64,000 nt of DNA from Entonaema liquescens (taxonomy: Eukaryota > Ascomycota > Sordariomycetes > Xylariales > Xylariaceae). Position 1 is the stretch's first letter. Each line of letters starts with the position of its first letter. The stretch is from the NCBI GenBank assembly GCA_902805475.1, contig CADCSX010000007.1, positions 310,001-374,000 on the forward strand. Reading direction: 5' to 3'. The notes beneath the pieces were generated by a model. It searched no databases and was not told the DNA's origin. It saw only the letters and a program-made list of their open reading frames with translations. The position numbers were made by a program, and so were the translations under genes. Below are positions 11,586 to 22,252 of the stretch, piece after piece.

Positions 11586-14056
11586 ATGGAAGAAACAGAA
11601 AACGGTGTTCCTTTAGAACGGAGGCCTGCGGTAAGGATTCCAAATTCAAATTCCAAATTGACATCATCGTTTTTTATTTGTTTCAATTTCTTATTTCTTA
11701 TTGCTTGGTTTTTTTAATCCGTTATAATGCGTTGATGAATACTAATATTACGTAACATTCTTTTAGTGCGATAATTGTAAAGCCCGAAAGGTATGTCTAT
11801 GCCCAACGTTACTCAACGTTACTCAAGGTATGACATAATATAAGGTTCCTAATTAACTCCTTTTTATAGACAAAATGCGATAGAAGGTCTCCATGTGCGA
11901 GTTGTGTAACCCTCAACGTTATTTGTCGAACAACTCGTCGGGCAACAGAGAAACGCCAGCGGGTTCTCCTATCGTCAAAATATGACGAGGCCGTACAAGA
12001 TGTTAGTCGTCAACTCGGCGATGTCAAAGAAATGCTCCAGACCCTTCTGTTGAGCAGGAGTCCTGGAGCTAATTCAACAGCAACACCAGCAGAGAGTACA
12101 CGTCATAGCCCACCGCCAATGATTGATGAGCAGGTTCCTACCTTGTCTGGCGCTAATGAAGGCTATATTGGTGATCCTTCGTTCTTGTCACACGCTCATC
12201 TAGTCGAAAAGGCACTGGGGACAAGCTTTGCAGCTCCGGATTTCACAAATGTAGAATCTCTAGACACTTCTTCAATACTCTCCCCGCAGAAGGTCGCCGA
12301 GCTGCTTCACGAGGTAGATACGGGTAAAAGTGTCGAGGATCCCATAGCTCCCAGGTCTCCTGAAGCATATGATCCACAACTCGGAGACCTTCCGCTTCCA
12401 CCGATAGACCTTGTGCTGAAGCTTTTGCGTATGACCAAATCTTCCAAGCAACGATTTTTTGTCGACGTCCCGACATTCGAAGAGGATGAATTCATTGAAC
12501 TCTGCCGCACTGTCTATTTTGCAACCGAGCCGGTTTCGATTTGGAAATGGATATGCGTTAACGTCGGCCTCTATTACATTTTTCTGGGAGCGAGCGAGGC
12601 CGACTGCGAACGAATAGGCACAACCGTCGAAGCGTTGCGTTTCCACAACAGGGCGATGAAGTCAAATGCTGAAACGGCAATGCAGAGTCTTCGTCTGTGC
12701 TCCGAACCGTCGATGGAATCGTGTCGTGCTTTAGTTCTTCTTGTAAGTGTTCTACCTGCTCAAGCGGAGAGATAGCTCTAACTAGTCAGGGGACTTTTTA
12801 TGTCAAAGAGGGTCATAGCGCGATTGCATGGAGGTTGATGAGTACTGCCGCTAGGACGTGTCTAGACTTGGGCTATCATCGTTTACCTGGCAACCCGGAA
12901 AACGAACTAGAATTCCGTCAAAGCACCATATTTTGGCATACCTATTTGTGGGATAAGGGATTAGCTTTGACTTGTGGGAGGACACCTATTATTCATCATT
13001 ATGACGTGACGAACTGCTATCCGGTCAACTCGGACTATATTCGTGTCATGCCAGGCCGGTAAGTTACTATTAAACTCAATTCATAAGGCCCACTAACTCT
13101 ATCAGGGTGTACGGTGGTCTTCTCGATTATTCGATAGTCGCGGGAGAAATACAGCAGAAGTTATTTTCTGCGTCGGCGCTGCGTGCCCCTCAGCAAACTC
13201 GTATCCAATATGCTAAAGAATTTGCTAGCAGACTCCTGACCATTCAGGAGTCGGTCAAAGCTGTATGTATTGCACGTAGATCAATCCTTTTCTATTACTA
13301 ACTCTACTAGATACCTGGAGATGATCCAATCTGGCAGAAGTTGTTTTTCGCCGCCGGTGTCTTACTCGATATCAAGATGTACTGCCTCCTTACTATCGTG
13401 TATCGAATACTCCCACCTAGTTCCATACAGTCGCACCCACTTCAATGCTCAGACGAGTGCGTGGATGCTGCACGTATGGCATTGTCTAAAGTTGTGGAAG
13501 CGGGTAAGCATATGCTACAAAAAAGCACTTTCGGGTGGTCCATGTTCTTGAATGTGTAGGTTTCCTGATTAAATCTTATTGTTTATACCTAACACTGTTA
13601 AATAGGGTCCTATCCTTGGTACCATTTGCACCTTTTATAGTACTAGCCGGAAATACTATAGCTACATCTTCCAGTGCCGATTTAGCTCTACTTTCTTCGG
13701 TTCTATCGGTTTTAGAACCTGCGGCGGAAGAATCCCTGACTGCCCGAAAGGTTTACGACGCTTGCTACAGACTAAACCGCATCGCAAGCACTTTAGTGTC
13801 GAGTTCTAACGAGGCCTCGTTGCATCTCAAGGAGTACCAGGAACACACTCCTAACGGCAGTCTGCCCTTCAATAGCCCAACGGATGAATCCGATATACAT
13901 AGTCGTACGCTTCCAAACGCCTTTGATTATGGTTTCCCGATGGCGAGGCAAGACTGGGATAGCGTTATGACCGGGTTCGAGTCAGAGTTAGGAGGCTATG
14001 ACTCCAGGGCCTTGACAAACATCATGGAACCTTATATCGCAAACTCAAGTTGGTGA
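11586..14056 (+). CDS. Zn2Cys6 fungal transcription factor
   Basis: Seven exons: 11586..11630, 11767..11790, 11870..12742, 12790..13058, 13106..13262, 13311..13555, 13606..14056. The zinc cluster is split by two introns: CDNCKARK in exon 2 and TKCDRRSPCASC in exon 3 give the canonical C-x2-C-x6-C-x5-C-x2-C-x6-C binuclear pattern. The start at 11586 puts the cluster at about residue 16, normal for this family. A fungal-specific transcription factor region (PF04082-like) follows, with motifs such as ARTCLDLGYHRL and FRQSTIFWHTYLWDKGLAL. The length, about 687 aa, is typical. It sits 0.5 kb behind the FAD oxidase in the same direction, so it is a candidate local regulator of the P450/oxidase group; that link is inference. 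All junctions keep the frame, with no frameshift. Confidence 0.9.
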
Positions 14057-14821
14057 TCTAAAGAATTATGTGGTAGGTACGCCGTCGACCAGAAGGATAT
14101 TTAAAAGGAATCTAGGTAGTCCAATGGCTTGAGGCGGAGCTTATAATAAAAACGAAAACTCCGAAAGTTGGGTCAAGTCTTTGAGGCCAATGCTAGGCAT
14201 AGAAACATTGCCAGGTAATATTGGCTGAAGTTGGGGTAGACGCCCGGAGACGGAGCTTTTGTCAACATACCGTAGGCCTATGGGGTTGGAAAAAAGTATC
14301 TAGGAGGTTAGTAAAGGCGCACATGTACCTAATAAATAGCATTGACATAACACAGCCCAAAAATGATATCAAATCGAATATATCGTGCCGCGGTATCACG
14401 TCAATTGGTTTTGGTGGATAGTGTATTATGCCAAGTCTCTGATGTGCCTTAGCGGTTCATTCGTCCATTAATCCTGTGCATCTCATCGTGTTAACCAACC
14501 AATCAACCCAAGTCATATCTTTAATGATGAAAACTCCGTTGAATAGTTTATATGCCACTCATAAAAATGCTTGAAATTTCGAGTGATGCTGACAATGATA
14601 GGTTATCATACCAAGTGCTATTTCGCGAGTCTCGGGCTTCCAAGCGAGTCTCGCAAGTCCTAAAGTATATTTTATGAGTATATTAGACTACGAGTTCGTC
14701 TAGTCAAGGCAGGATAATACTATCTAACTCAGGTCGGGTGTTTATTATCACGCTTAGGTACTACTTATACTTTCTACACAATTAGAAAGCCCACTCGATA
14801 CAAAACAAACTAAACATAGTC
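14057..14821. other. Intergenic region
   Basis: AT-rich, about 0.76 kb. Short open frames only. I see no RNA gene or mobile element. Confidence 0.5.
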
Positions 14822-15773
14822 ATGCCTGCACCACCAGTTCTCCTTTTCCTAGGCGCCGGAAAGAAACTCGGCACCCTGGTCCCAACTGTATTTGCCGAAG
14901 CTGGATACAAGATTGCCGTCGTGGCACGAACCCCGAAGGAAGAGTTTGAGAAGCGTGGATATTACCAAGTCCAGGCCGACTTTAATAACCCTGAGAGTAT
15001 TCCAGAGGTTTTCACCAAGGTTCGGGAGAACGTTGGGATTCCAACAGTTGTTGTGTACAACGGTACGTTGAATCTTACCTATTTAGAACATCCAGTCTAA
15101 TTGGTTTGTCATTACAGCTGTGCAATATACGCTGGATGACCCAGAGGACCCTTTCGCGTCCCTTGCACCAGAGAATGTTTCCCGATTTCATTCCGCTGTC
15201 GCTGTAAATGGCACCACTCCCCTGATTGCTATTGAGCACGCAATCCAGGCCTTCAGGGACCTCCCCCCTGGAACGCCTGGGAAGTCCTTCATTTTCACCG
15301 GAAATGTTCTCAACCACAGCCAGTTTAAGAATCGTCTGTGCTTTGGAGTTGGAAAGACCGTGGCCGCCTACGGGGTTAGATACGCGTCGGTAGCTTATGC
15401 GAAGGAAGGTTTCAAGTAAGTTTCTTTTGGTTTTCTAGATGATTCTACCGCTGCTATTATAAGCTTAAAGCCCGACTCGAGTTTAAAGTCGAGCTTTATA
15501 AATTTTGCACTAGTTGCTTAAGCTTAACCTGTATTGACGTAACTGTATAGGTTCTACTACGCTGATGAACGCTCGGAGGAAGGGCTCCCTGTTATGCGAG
15601 AGATCGATGGGCTCCTGGCTGGAAAGGAATACCTTAAGATCGCTGAGGCGCCAGAACAACTCCCCTGGCTATATACATACACGACAGACAGCAGCTATAA
15701 GGACTTTGGGGAAAAGGACTATCTCAAGACGGTTGATAGCAACGAATCTCGATTCCTAAAGGGAGGGCGTTAA
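14822..15773 (+). CDS. Rossmann-fold NAD(P)-binding oxidoreductase (atypical SDR)
   Basis: Exons 14822..15062, 15118..15415 and 15551..15773, introns 15063..15117 (phase 1) and 15416..15550 (phase 2); about 253 aa. The N-terminus VLLFLGAGKKLG is a GxGxxxG-type dinucleotide-binding loop, followed by AVVART at the end of the second strand, an ADFNNPES segment and VVVYNA where classical SDRs have NNAG. The usual YxxxK catalytic pair is not clear, so it may be a divergent or non-catalytic SDR. Location cytosolic by default. Intron 2 holds a near-perfect hairpin (15467-15497). Its position next to the regulator may place it in the same cluster, but no substrate can be inferred. Confidence 0.8.
15467..15497. 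repeat. Hairpin inside intron 2
   Basis: Arms 15467-15477 and 15487-15497 pair at 10 of 11 positions around a 9-base loop. It lies entirely within the second intron of the SDR-like gene. Confidence 0.5.
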
Positions 15774-16246
15774 TCTCCCAACGATTTTAACTTAACTACC
15801 TAAGGTGCCTGTTAGCTAGTCTCGCATATAAGCTTAGTTTTGAAACATAGCAACCACTAAACGCACTGACACATTTGTTGGGAGCAACTCATTATAACTA
15901 GCAGAACTTACTTACCAAGTAAACATCAACATCCATTATGCTTCGCATAATGCCCATGCTGATTGAATATAAAAGAAAGGCCTTCCTCCCTGACATTGGG
16001 GTTCTACATTCTTCATGCTCTTACCACAAGTCTTCAAAAACACACAGGCGCACAAACAACACACACACACACACACACAACCAGCTACACATCCAGCTAC
16101 ACATCCAGTTCTCTTTACCCATCCACATACAAACGCCATTGAATTGAGAAGAACTTATTGTCACTATCATAAGTTACCATAAAACAATCACCTATTCTCG
16201 CCATCACCTTCGCGATTTACCAATCCCTCAATTCACCAACATCAAA
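15774..16246. other. Intergenic region / 5' leader with microsatellites
   Basis: Contains an (AC)n run of about 21 bases at 16059-16079 followed by two copies of CCAGCTACACAT (16081-16104). These lie within about 190 bp of the downstream start codon and are probably in its promoter or leader. Confidence 0.6.
16059..16104. repeat. AC microsatellite plus 12-bp tandem repeat
   Basis: (AC)n from 16059 to 16079, then CCAGCTACACAT twice with a partial third copy. Simple repeat, no element associated. Confidence 0.8.
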
Positions 16247-17461
16247 ATGGCACCACAAACAACAACAAAAAAATCATCCGGCTTATTAGCCCTTCCTAGA
16301 GAACTCAGGGATATGATATATGGGCATCTCGAAGACGAGGATGTTACGCCCCTGGCACAGACTTGCCAACAACTTCGCGCTGAAGTCTTAGATCACATGC
16401 CAGGAGGCAACGTTATCAATTTCGCAAATGTTCGGAAACCCGCAGAAATCCACAAACAAGTCCACGAAAAAATTGCGGTCAAAAACCTCGAACTTATTGC
16501 ACAACCATGGTACTCTTCTGGATCAGCACTCAAGATCGGAGTTACCTGGCAACCAAAAAGCATACATTATATGCGCTGGCGGACTTCCTACTGGACCATC
16601 CGCGATCTGTCATCACCTATGGCATGCTACATATACGAATACCGCCCCTCGACTGTCACCGTCACATTCGAAGCGCCTAAAAGGGGCAACAACCTGCTCG
16701 CAATATCAATTCTACGAGCAAAGTTATTCGACATCAGCCGAATTCTAGAAACCATGAAAAACCACTACAACTATACTCCGACACTGAGAGTACGATTCTG
16801 CGGCGGAAAAGATCTGGAAAACCACCCCTCTTCGCCTCGCAAATCATTCTGGGTGATGCGACCCGGCCTCGCCGAGAGCAGAGCGGAGCGTCGCATCAAC
16901 CCAATATCAATCAAGAAATCAGAGCACATGCGCGACTACTACCCTTACTTCTACGAATGCTTGATGCTCCCACTGATCTCTTGCGGCAATTGGAACGAAG
17001 ACTCCATCGAATTCGACATCGAACCGCCCACACGGGCGAGTTCCTACTTCGACGTTTTCCAACACCCCACACTCACTCACTGCGAACCCCAGTATCTCGG
17101 GTACAAGAAACTTTGCCAGTTCGCACATCTGTGCCACGGCCTGCACAACAGGGGCATATCTTACTTCGGAAACGACTACTCGGATTGCTTCGAGTACGTC
17201 ATGTCCAACGTGGAGTGTTTCGCGGAGGACATCCGCGACATGCTCTGGGAAATGAAGGGCAAGGAGGCAGAGCAGCTACGGGCCTATTTGAGGAGGATGA
17301 GAACGGCGTCAAGTTCTAATCCTTTTGCTGGTCCACTGGAGGAGAATCAGATGAAGGGCTTTGAGGAGGAGCAGGTTTGGAGAGAGCCGTATGTATGGAG
17401 ATGCTACGGGGAGGACAATGTTACGCGGAAGAATCTGATAAATTGGGCTATGGAGGACTAG
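16247..17461 (+). CDS. F-box-like protein
   Basis: Single-exon gene of 404 aa. Near the N-terminus, LLALPRELRDMIYGHLEDED and then LAQTCQQLRAE (about residues 13-48) match the short F-box-like motif common in large families of fungal proteins (L-P-x-E-L-R-D-x-I-Y). The rest is variable, rich in aromatic and charged residues, and shows no repeat such as WD40 or LRR. Members of this class are thought to act as SCF ubiquitin-ligase adaptors or remain uncharacterised. There is no signal peptide or membrane helix. A perfect ATCTGATAA near its 3' end (17433) is inside the coding sequence and is treated as chance. Confidence 0.8.
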   Translation: MAPQTTTKKSSGLLALPRELRDMIYGHLEDEDVTPLAQTCQQLRAEVLDHMPGGNVINFANVRKPAEIHKQVHEKIAVKNLELIAQPWYSSGSALKIGVTWQPKSIHYMRWRTSYWTIRDLSSPMACYIYEYRPSTVTVTFEAPKRGNNLLAISILRAKLFDISRILETMKNHYNYTPTLRVRFCGGKDLENHPSSPRKSFWVMRPGLAESRAERRINPISIKKSEHMRDYYPYFYECLMLPLISCGNWNEDSIEFDIEPPTRASSYFDVFQHPTLTHCEPQYLGYKKLCQFAHLCHGLHNRGISYFGNDYSDCFEYVMSNVECFAEDIRDMLWEMKGKEAEQLRAYLRRMRTASSSNPFAGPLEENQMKGFEEEQVWREPYVWRCYGEDNVTRKNLINWAMED

Positions 17462-17941
17462 GAGGCTTTCACAGCACGGTGATTTCGACACAGCGATGAT
17501 TTGAATACAGGAATTTGGGTACATAAATTTGGATACAGCGATTTGGATACAGACATTTGGATACCTACAGAGATTGCATGGTATATAAGGTCGAGAAAAG
17601 GCTCACTTCGTCGACCGTTGGTTGGAATATAGCGTGCATTGCTCTGATAAATTGGCACAAGATTGTTTCTACATAGATGCCTCAATCAACACCCGCCTAA
17701 CACCACTACAAGAAGGCTCCAAAATGTGATTTATGCTGTGATATATTATACGATAGAGGCAGTGGCCTTGGCCTACGGTTATACTGATATTTTATAATAT
17801 TAATGTCATGCTGCTTATGTTTGAGAGGAATAGGTGCATTGATTTGTGACGTATGATTTTGAGGATTGCACATAGGAGTCGACAACGAGCGATACCGAGA
17901 GACCAGCTCTCCTAACACCTGTTCAACTCCGTGTCGCTATA
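17462..17941. other. Intergenic region with degenerate tandem repeats
   Basis: 3' flank of the F-box-like gene and 3' end of the convergent HET gene. It holds imperfect copies of a roughly 16-bp unit containing ATTTGGATACAG at 17481-17563. No gene seen. Confidence 0.6.
17481..17563. repeat. Imperfect tandem repeat, unit about 16 bp
   Basis: About five degenerate copies built around ATTTGGATACAG, immediately after the stop codon of the F-box-like gene. Confidence 0.65.
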
Positions 17942-20119
17942 CTAGATGATGGTAACGACATGAATATCGAGTTTGTCGATAAATTTCGGTTTCACATGCC
18001 CAAGGCCTACCCTTTCGAAAACGTTAGCCTCATTCCCGAGAGCCCTTAAAACCAAACCTATGCCATCAGGGGCAATGCGAAGGAAGTTCAAGGGACGATA
18101 TACGTCGCCATCCTCCATCTCGCAATCCGGTACCCATACTCCAATTAGTCTGTTAGGGCTCCCATCATCCTCTCCCGGCATCCATAACCCATGGCGAAAC
18201 CCGTAAAAAAGGTACATGTTTAAGTCTAAGGCATCTTTCTTCTCTAGCTCTCGTAGTTCAGTAAACACCGTTACGAATCTGCCTTCTATTTGGAGAAGCC
18301 CCGCGCTTACTTCTCCAAAGGGATTTTTGCCTTTGACTTCTACCTCCGCCTTTAAGAGTTTAAAAGTTCCCGTAACATAGCTCGAAAAACTCCGATCCAT
18401 CATCCCCCAAAGCGTTCTGTCTAAACCCGAATCTAGGTCGTGCGAGGCTCTCCCATTGAGTCTGTTATTAATATAAGTAGCGGTTATAGAATCAATAGAT
18501 TCGTCGCCGCTATATGGTACAGTAGAATCGTACACGGCATCTATAAGGATAAAGTTTAACCTTCCCAGCTTCGACGCCCACGACCACGAGGGCGCGATAT
18601 ACGACGGACACTTAATCAGCGGAAGGTCATATGGACGTCGATACCAAAGCAAATCATGCATCAATGACTCTTTCCAAAGTCCTGCGAGATACGTAGCGTT
18701 TGTTACCTTGTGTACCCGCCCTGCCAGGCCTGCGAGGGCTGGCAGGCGGTCTGTAATCACCGTGAGGTTGCAACGGGTGAAGTCTTCGACATACTTCCTC
18801 CAATCTACGTACGACTTGAAAACCATTTGGTGTTCATCGAGTAGCTTTGGGGGCCGTTCCATCAGGTCGATCAGCTCAGGGTCTTGCCCTGACGCTTGTT
18901 GTTGTTTGCATGTCCAAAGAAGACCGAAGTCTGTGTGATGGAGGACTCGAGGGGAAATATACATCTCTTGCAATGCCCATCCCCGTTTCGAAAGGGCGCA
19001 TTTTGCCAGGGTCGAGGTAATCGCGTCTTTCGAGATAATCTTGGGATATATCACAACGGACGTTTGTTTATGAGTTTCCGAAGACTCCCATGTAAGTCTA
19101 GATGCTTGTTCCGCAACCAACGGCTTCCCTATAAAGCCGTCGCTACCAACGACGGCACTGGATGCTGCAATCGTGCAATAAGAGTTCGAATATATATCTG
19201 CCATAAGTGCAGACTCCCGCTGCCAATCTTCAACATCGTCCTGGATAATGCATAATGCATCAACCCAGAGGTACGATATTTTTAGACCTCGGGTTATAAT
19301 AACGGCATCTTTGATAGTCTTGGGGAGACTTTCTAACTCAAACCCCTGCAAACGCTCTTCAAGATTCGAGCTTTTCGTGAGTCCAGATGAGTTTGAGTTA
19401 TCTCCCCAGCAGTAACTCAATGTCGAATAATAAGGCTTTCCCTCGCCGCCAGAGAGGCCTGTGCGACGGAATATAGAATCATTAGTACTACTGGATACTC
19501 GTGGTAGCAGCTTGTATCTGGAGGCTTTGGTTTGTACACACATGCACTTGAAGTTAATACTAGTTGAAGATTGTCCCCGCCATCCACCTTAATGAGGCGC
19601 GATGGAAGAAAGGTAGGCTCCGGTTTTGGACAGCCGTCATGGGTTTCAAGGCAGTTGTTTATCCACTGGTTAGACAACTCAAGCGATTCACGCGACCCCA
19701 GCCTGGATAATAAGAACGGGGGCTTGTTTTCATCGCCTAGCAGAGATAAGTTTAGGACACTTCTTACACGCAATTCTGGTTTACATACCCGGATAACATA
19801 TATCAAGTGGAAATGAGACTGGAGATATAGTATGGCCTTTATCTTGTATCTGTCCAAGATATATTATGTTGTCTCCCATTCTATTCCCCTGGGCTATGAA
19901 GATGGGAAGGTACTTGATTATGTGTCGTCCCAGTTTATACCAGTCATGCTGATTTAGGTCATCTACATGCTCGAAGAATATTCGACAGAGTGGGCATGTT
20001 TCTCCCGATGATTTTAGTTGTGAATAGCTGGTGGAATGCTGAAACCACATCTCCCGTCGGGTTTCGAAAATCTTGGCTGGAATCTCTCGACATCGCTCAC
20101 ATATATCTGCTCGAACCAT
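17942..20119 (-). CDS. HET-domain (heterokaryon incompatibility) protein
   Basis: Three exons on the minus strand: 20119..19789, 19736..19542 and 19458..17942; introns 19788..19737 (GTATGT, phase 1) and 19541..19459 (GTGTGT donor, ACTAAT branch site, phase 1). The joined length is divisible by three and gives 680 aa. Exon 1 has the N-terminal cysteine pairs usual in this family (CERC, CPLCRIFF). The HET domain (PF06985) follows: STLSYCWG, LPKTIKDAVIITRGL, YLWVDALCIIQDD and MADIYSNSYCTIAASSA, all characteristic blocks. HET proteins act in non-self recognition and programmed cell death after hyphal fusion. The gene appears intact. An upstream methionine in the last exon (19543) gives a truncated product without the CWG context and is not preferred. 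Confidence 0.9.
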
Positions 20120-20654
20120 ATTGGGGGACGTGGGGAGCTACTACTTCCGAGTATGCGTGAATAAAGCTGGGAGGGGAAGTGAAATATTTTCAGCTGACAC
20201 GCAGACGAACCCAAGATTTTACTGTCACACAAGCGATACGTTATGGCCAATATCCAGTAGCTCTACCTACAACCCCTTTATCCTCTGCGGCGTGTACATG
20301 AAGTATCTAAAACTAAGATATATGTAAGGCTGAATTCGATAACTTCAGTTTTAACAATTCAATTTTAACCATAGATACTCTTTTCAAAAAGGAACTAGGG
20401 TCTTAGTTGGGAATTATATAAGGCATCTATGATAAAATAATGAAAACCAACACTAGGAGCTTAGATCTATTTGTATAAGTACTTTTCCCAAGCCCCCGGA
20501 GTAAGTATTCTTGTGGACGAGGAGGAAAAAACGCCTATCGTAGCTTATCGTGGGTTGTATGATAGATCGTGGCGTGCCACGTACAAAGTTAGTTACACAT
20601 ACATACTACGATCGATGGCTTCTAGAACGGCTAAATTTTCCGAGACCGTGTATC

Positions 20655-20676
20655 AGGGGTCTCACTTGAGACCCCT
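20655..20676. repeat. Perfect 10-bp inverted repeat, 2-base loop
   Basis: Arms AGGGGTCTCA (20655-20664) and TGAGACCCCT (20667-20676) are exact reverse complements separated by CT. No gene or element is attached to it. Confidence 0.7.
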
Positions 20677-21400
20677 TTAGAACAAGGAAGCTGTTTTGTC
20701 TGACTTCAGAGCTACCTTAGTTAGAGTTCCTTGCGGAATAACGAAGTTGTGTCCTCACCTTCTGGTTTGCCTCGTGACACCGTGGCACAACTCTTGTTGA
20801 GCAGCTTAACCCACCGCTAGAAGGTAATATGAGGCTCTAAGTGGCGTTGGAGGATTCTAAAATTCGATACATCTTATACAACAAATTTCTAACTGGAGAA
20901 ATACCTACCGCTCGGGGCTTCACCGCTTCAGTCATTACGCACGCACCCTATGGAAAGTTCTTAAACGCCTCTTAATTTTAATCTGTCGTTGTTCATGACC
21001 GCCTTAGCGCCCACCTTGTCGTTAGCTAAATGCGGCTAACCCTTCGGTATTAGGGAATATTTTTCGGTGAACTTCCGAGGAAGCACGGAAACATGCCGGC
21101 ACCATCATATCAACCATAAGCACAATATTGTTCAAAACACCAAGACCATATTTTCTTACTATGCGACGCGAGCAGGTAGTTAATGCCAATAGGAATAATA
21201 CGTATAAGGCCATCCGGGTAGAGCTCATCCGGCAGAATGATCGGTAGGTTAGAAAGACACTGTACCGGAATGTACATACGAGTACGAGTGAAGGTACGCT
21301 GAGGTACATAACGTAGGCTTTCTCATCCTCGGATCATATTGGCCGAGTTCGAAAGCCGGTTTCGCAGCTAGCTCGCACTATAGACCCCTGTAAGCTGCGG

Positions 21401-21409
21401 ATCTGATAA
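21401..21409 (+). promoter_or_regulatory. SreA/SRE-type GATA site upstream of FAD oxidoreductase
   Basis: ATCTGATAA preceded by CGG, 852 bp upstream of the start at 22253. ATCWGATAA is the known recognition sequence of fungal iron-repressing GATA factors (SreA, SRE, Sfu1/Urbs1 type). Function here is inferred from the match and from its recurrence at siderophore genes in the window. Confidence 0.6.
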
Positions 21410-21498
21410 CTTTAGTGTTCCCCCTCCAGCCCCACCAGGCTTCGGTTCATTTGTATCGGGCGGGGCGTTGACGTGATCACCGCTCTTTTTTTGCGCTC

Positions 21499-21507
21499 TT
21501 ATCAGAT
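21499..21507 (-). promoter_or_regulatory. SreA/SRE-type GATA site upstream of FAD oxidoreductase
   Basis: Reverse-strand ATCTGATAA, 90 bp downstream of the first site and 746 bp before the start codon. Paired sites with this spacing also occur at the other candidate iron-regulated promoters. Confidence 0.6.
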
Positions 21508-22252
21508 CTAGTCGAAATGAAACATCCAAACCGGCCGGACGCATTGTCCATATCTAGCGTAGGGCCCTACTAACCGAAGCTGGTAGTTCACGCGTTTCGT
21601 TTCGAAAATTCGTTGTATTACCATTGATTAACTAGGCCTTGAATGTCAGGTAGGAAGGGAATTAAAGTGACTTACCTCATAAGCGTATAAAGTATATCTT
21701 TTTACATACAACGGGGATCATGTGTCCTCCTTGGCATTCGGTACGGAATAGAATGGATCCAATGGTTAACTATCGATCCAAGTAGGCTGTTGGTTTGACT
21801 TAACCCCCCCTAGGTTTATTTGGTCTGTCTGGGTACATACATATGACTAGGGCTGGGGCCTGTTATGGCTCTCTTCCATGTTGAATTTCTTTACCCTCGA
21901 CAATACTTCTTTTTTTGTAAATGTCTCTTTCACCTATCAGCCTATTATCCCAGACCCTGTTACTTGTACCGAGAAGCTGACATTGGCACTGACTGATCCT
22001 TGAATCACTCTCCTATTCATACTCCCTCGCTCGATTTATAACGCAGCTAGCCGTCCCAAGTGCGAGGTTGGAAAAAGGAGAATCTTAAAATTGATGTCGT
22101 GGCGCTCAACAATTGTTAATTGTTTTCATTACCTAAGTGTTCCTGTTGCCAACATCTCGACTCGGTCTTTAGGATATAAGAATATCTTCCCTTTCACGGC
22201 TACTTCAAAGTTCCACCCCACTGCGATTAACTCTCCGATACCAAGATTCGCA

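Larger units (their letters stand above)
20120..22252. other. Intergenic region / promoter of the FAD oxidoreductase
   Basis: About 2.1 kb without a convincing gene. It contains a perfect 10-bp palindrome (20655-20676) and two ATCWGATAA sites (21401, 21499). The part nearest the oxidoreductase contains a pyrimidine-rich stretch around 21900-21960 typical of fungal promoters. Confidence 0.6.

Noticed and set aside
17433..17441. ATCTGATAA match
   Set aside because: It is inside the last codons of the F-box-like coding sequence, not in a promoter; about one chance match is expected in the window.
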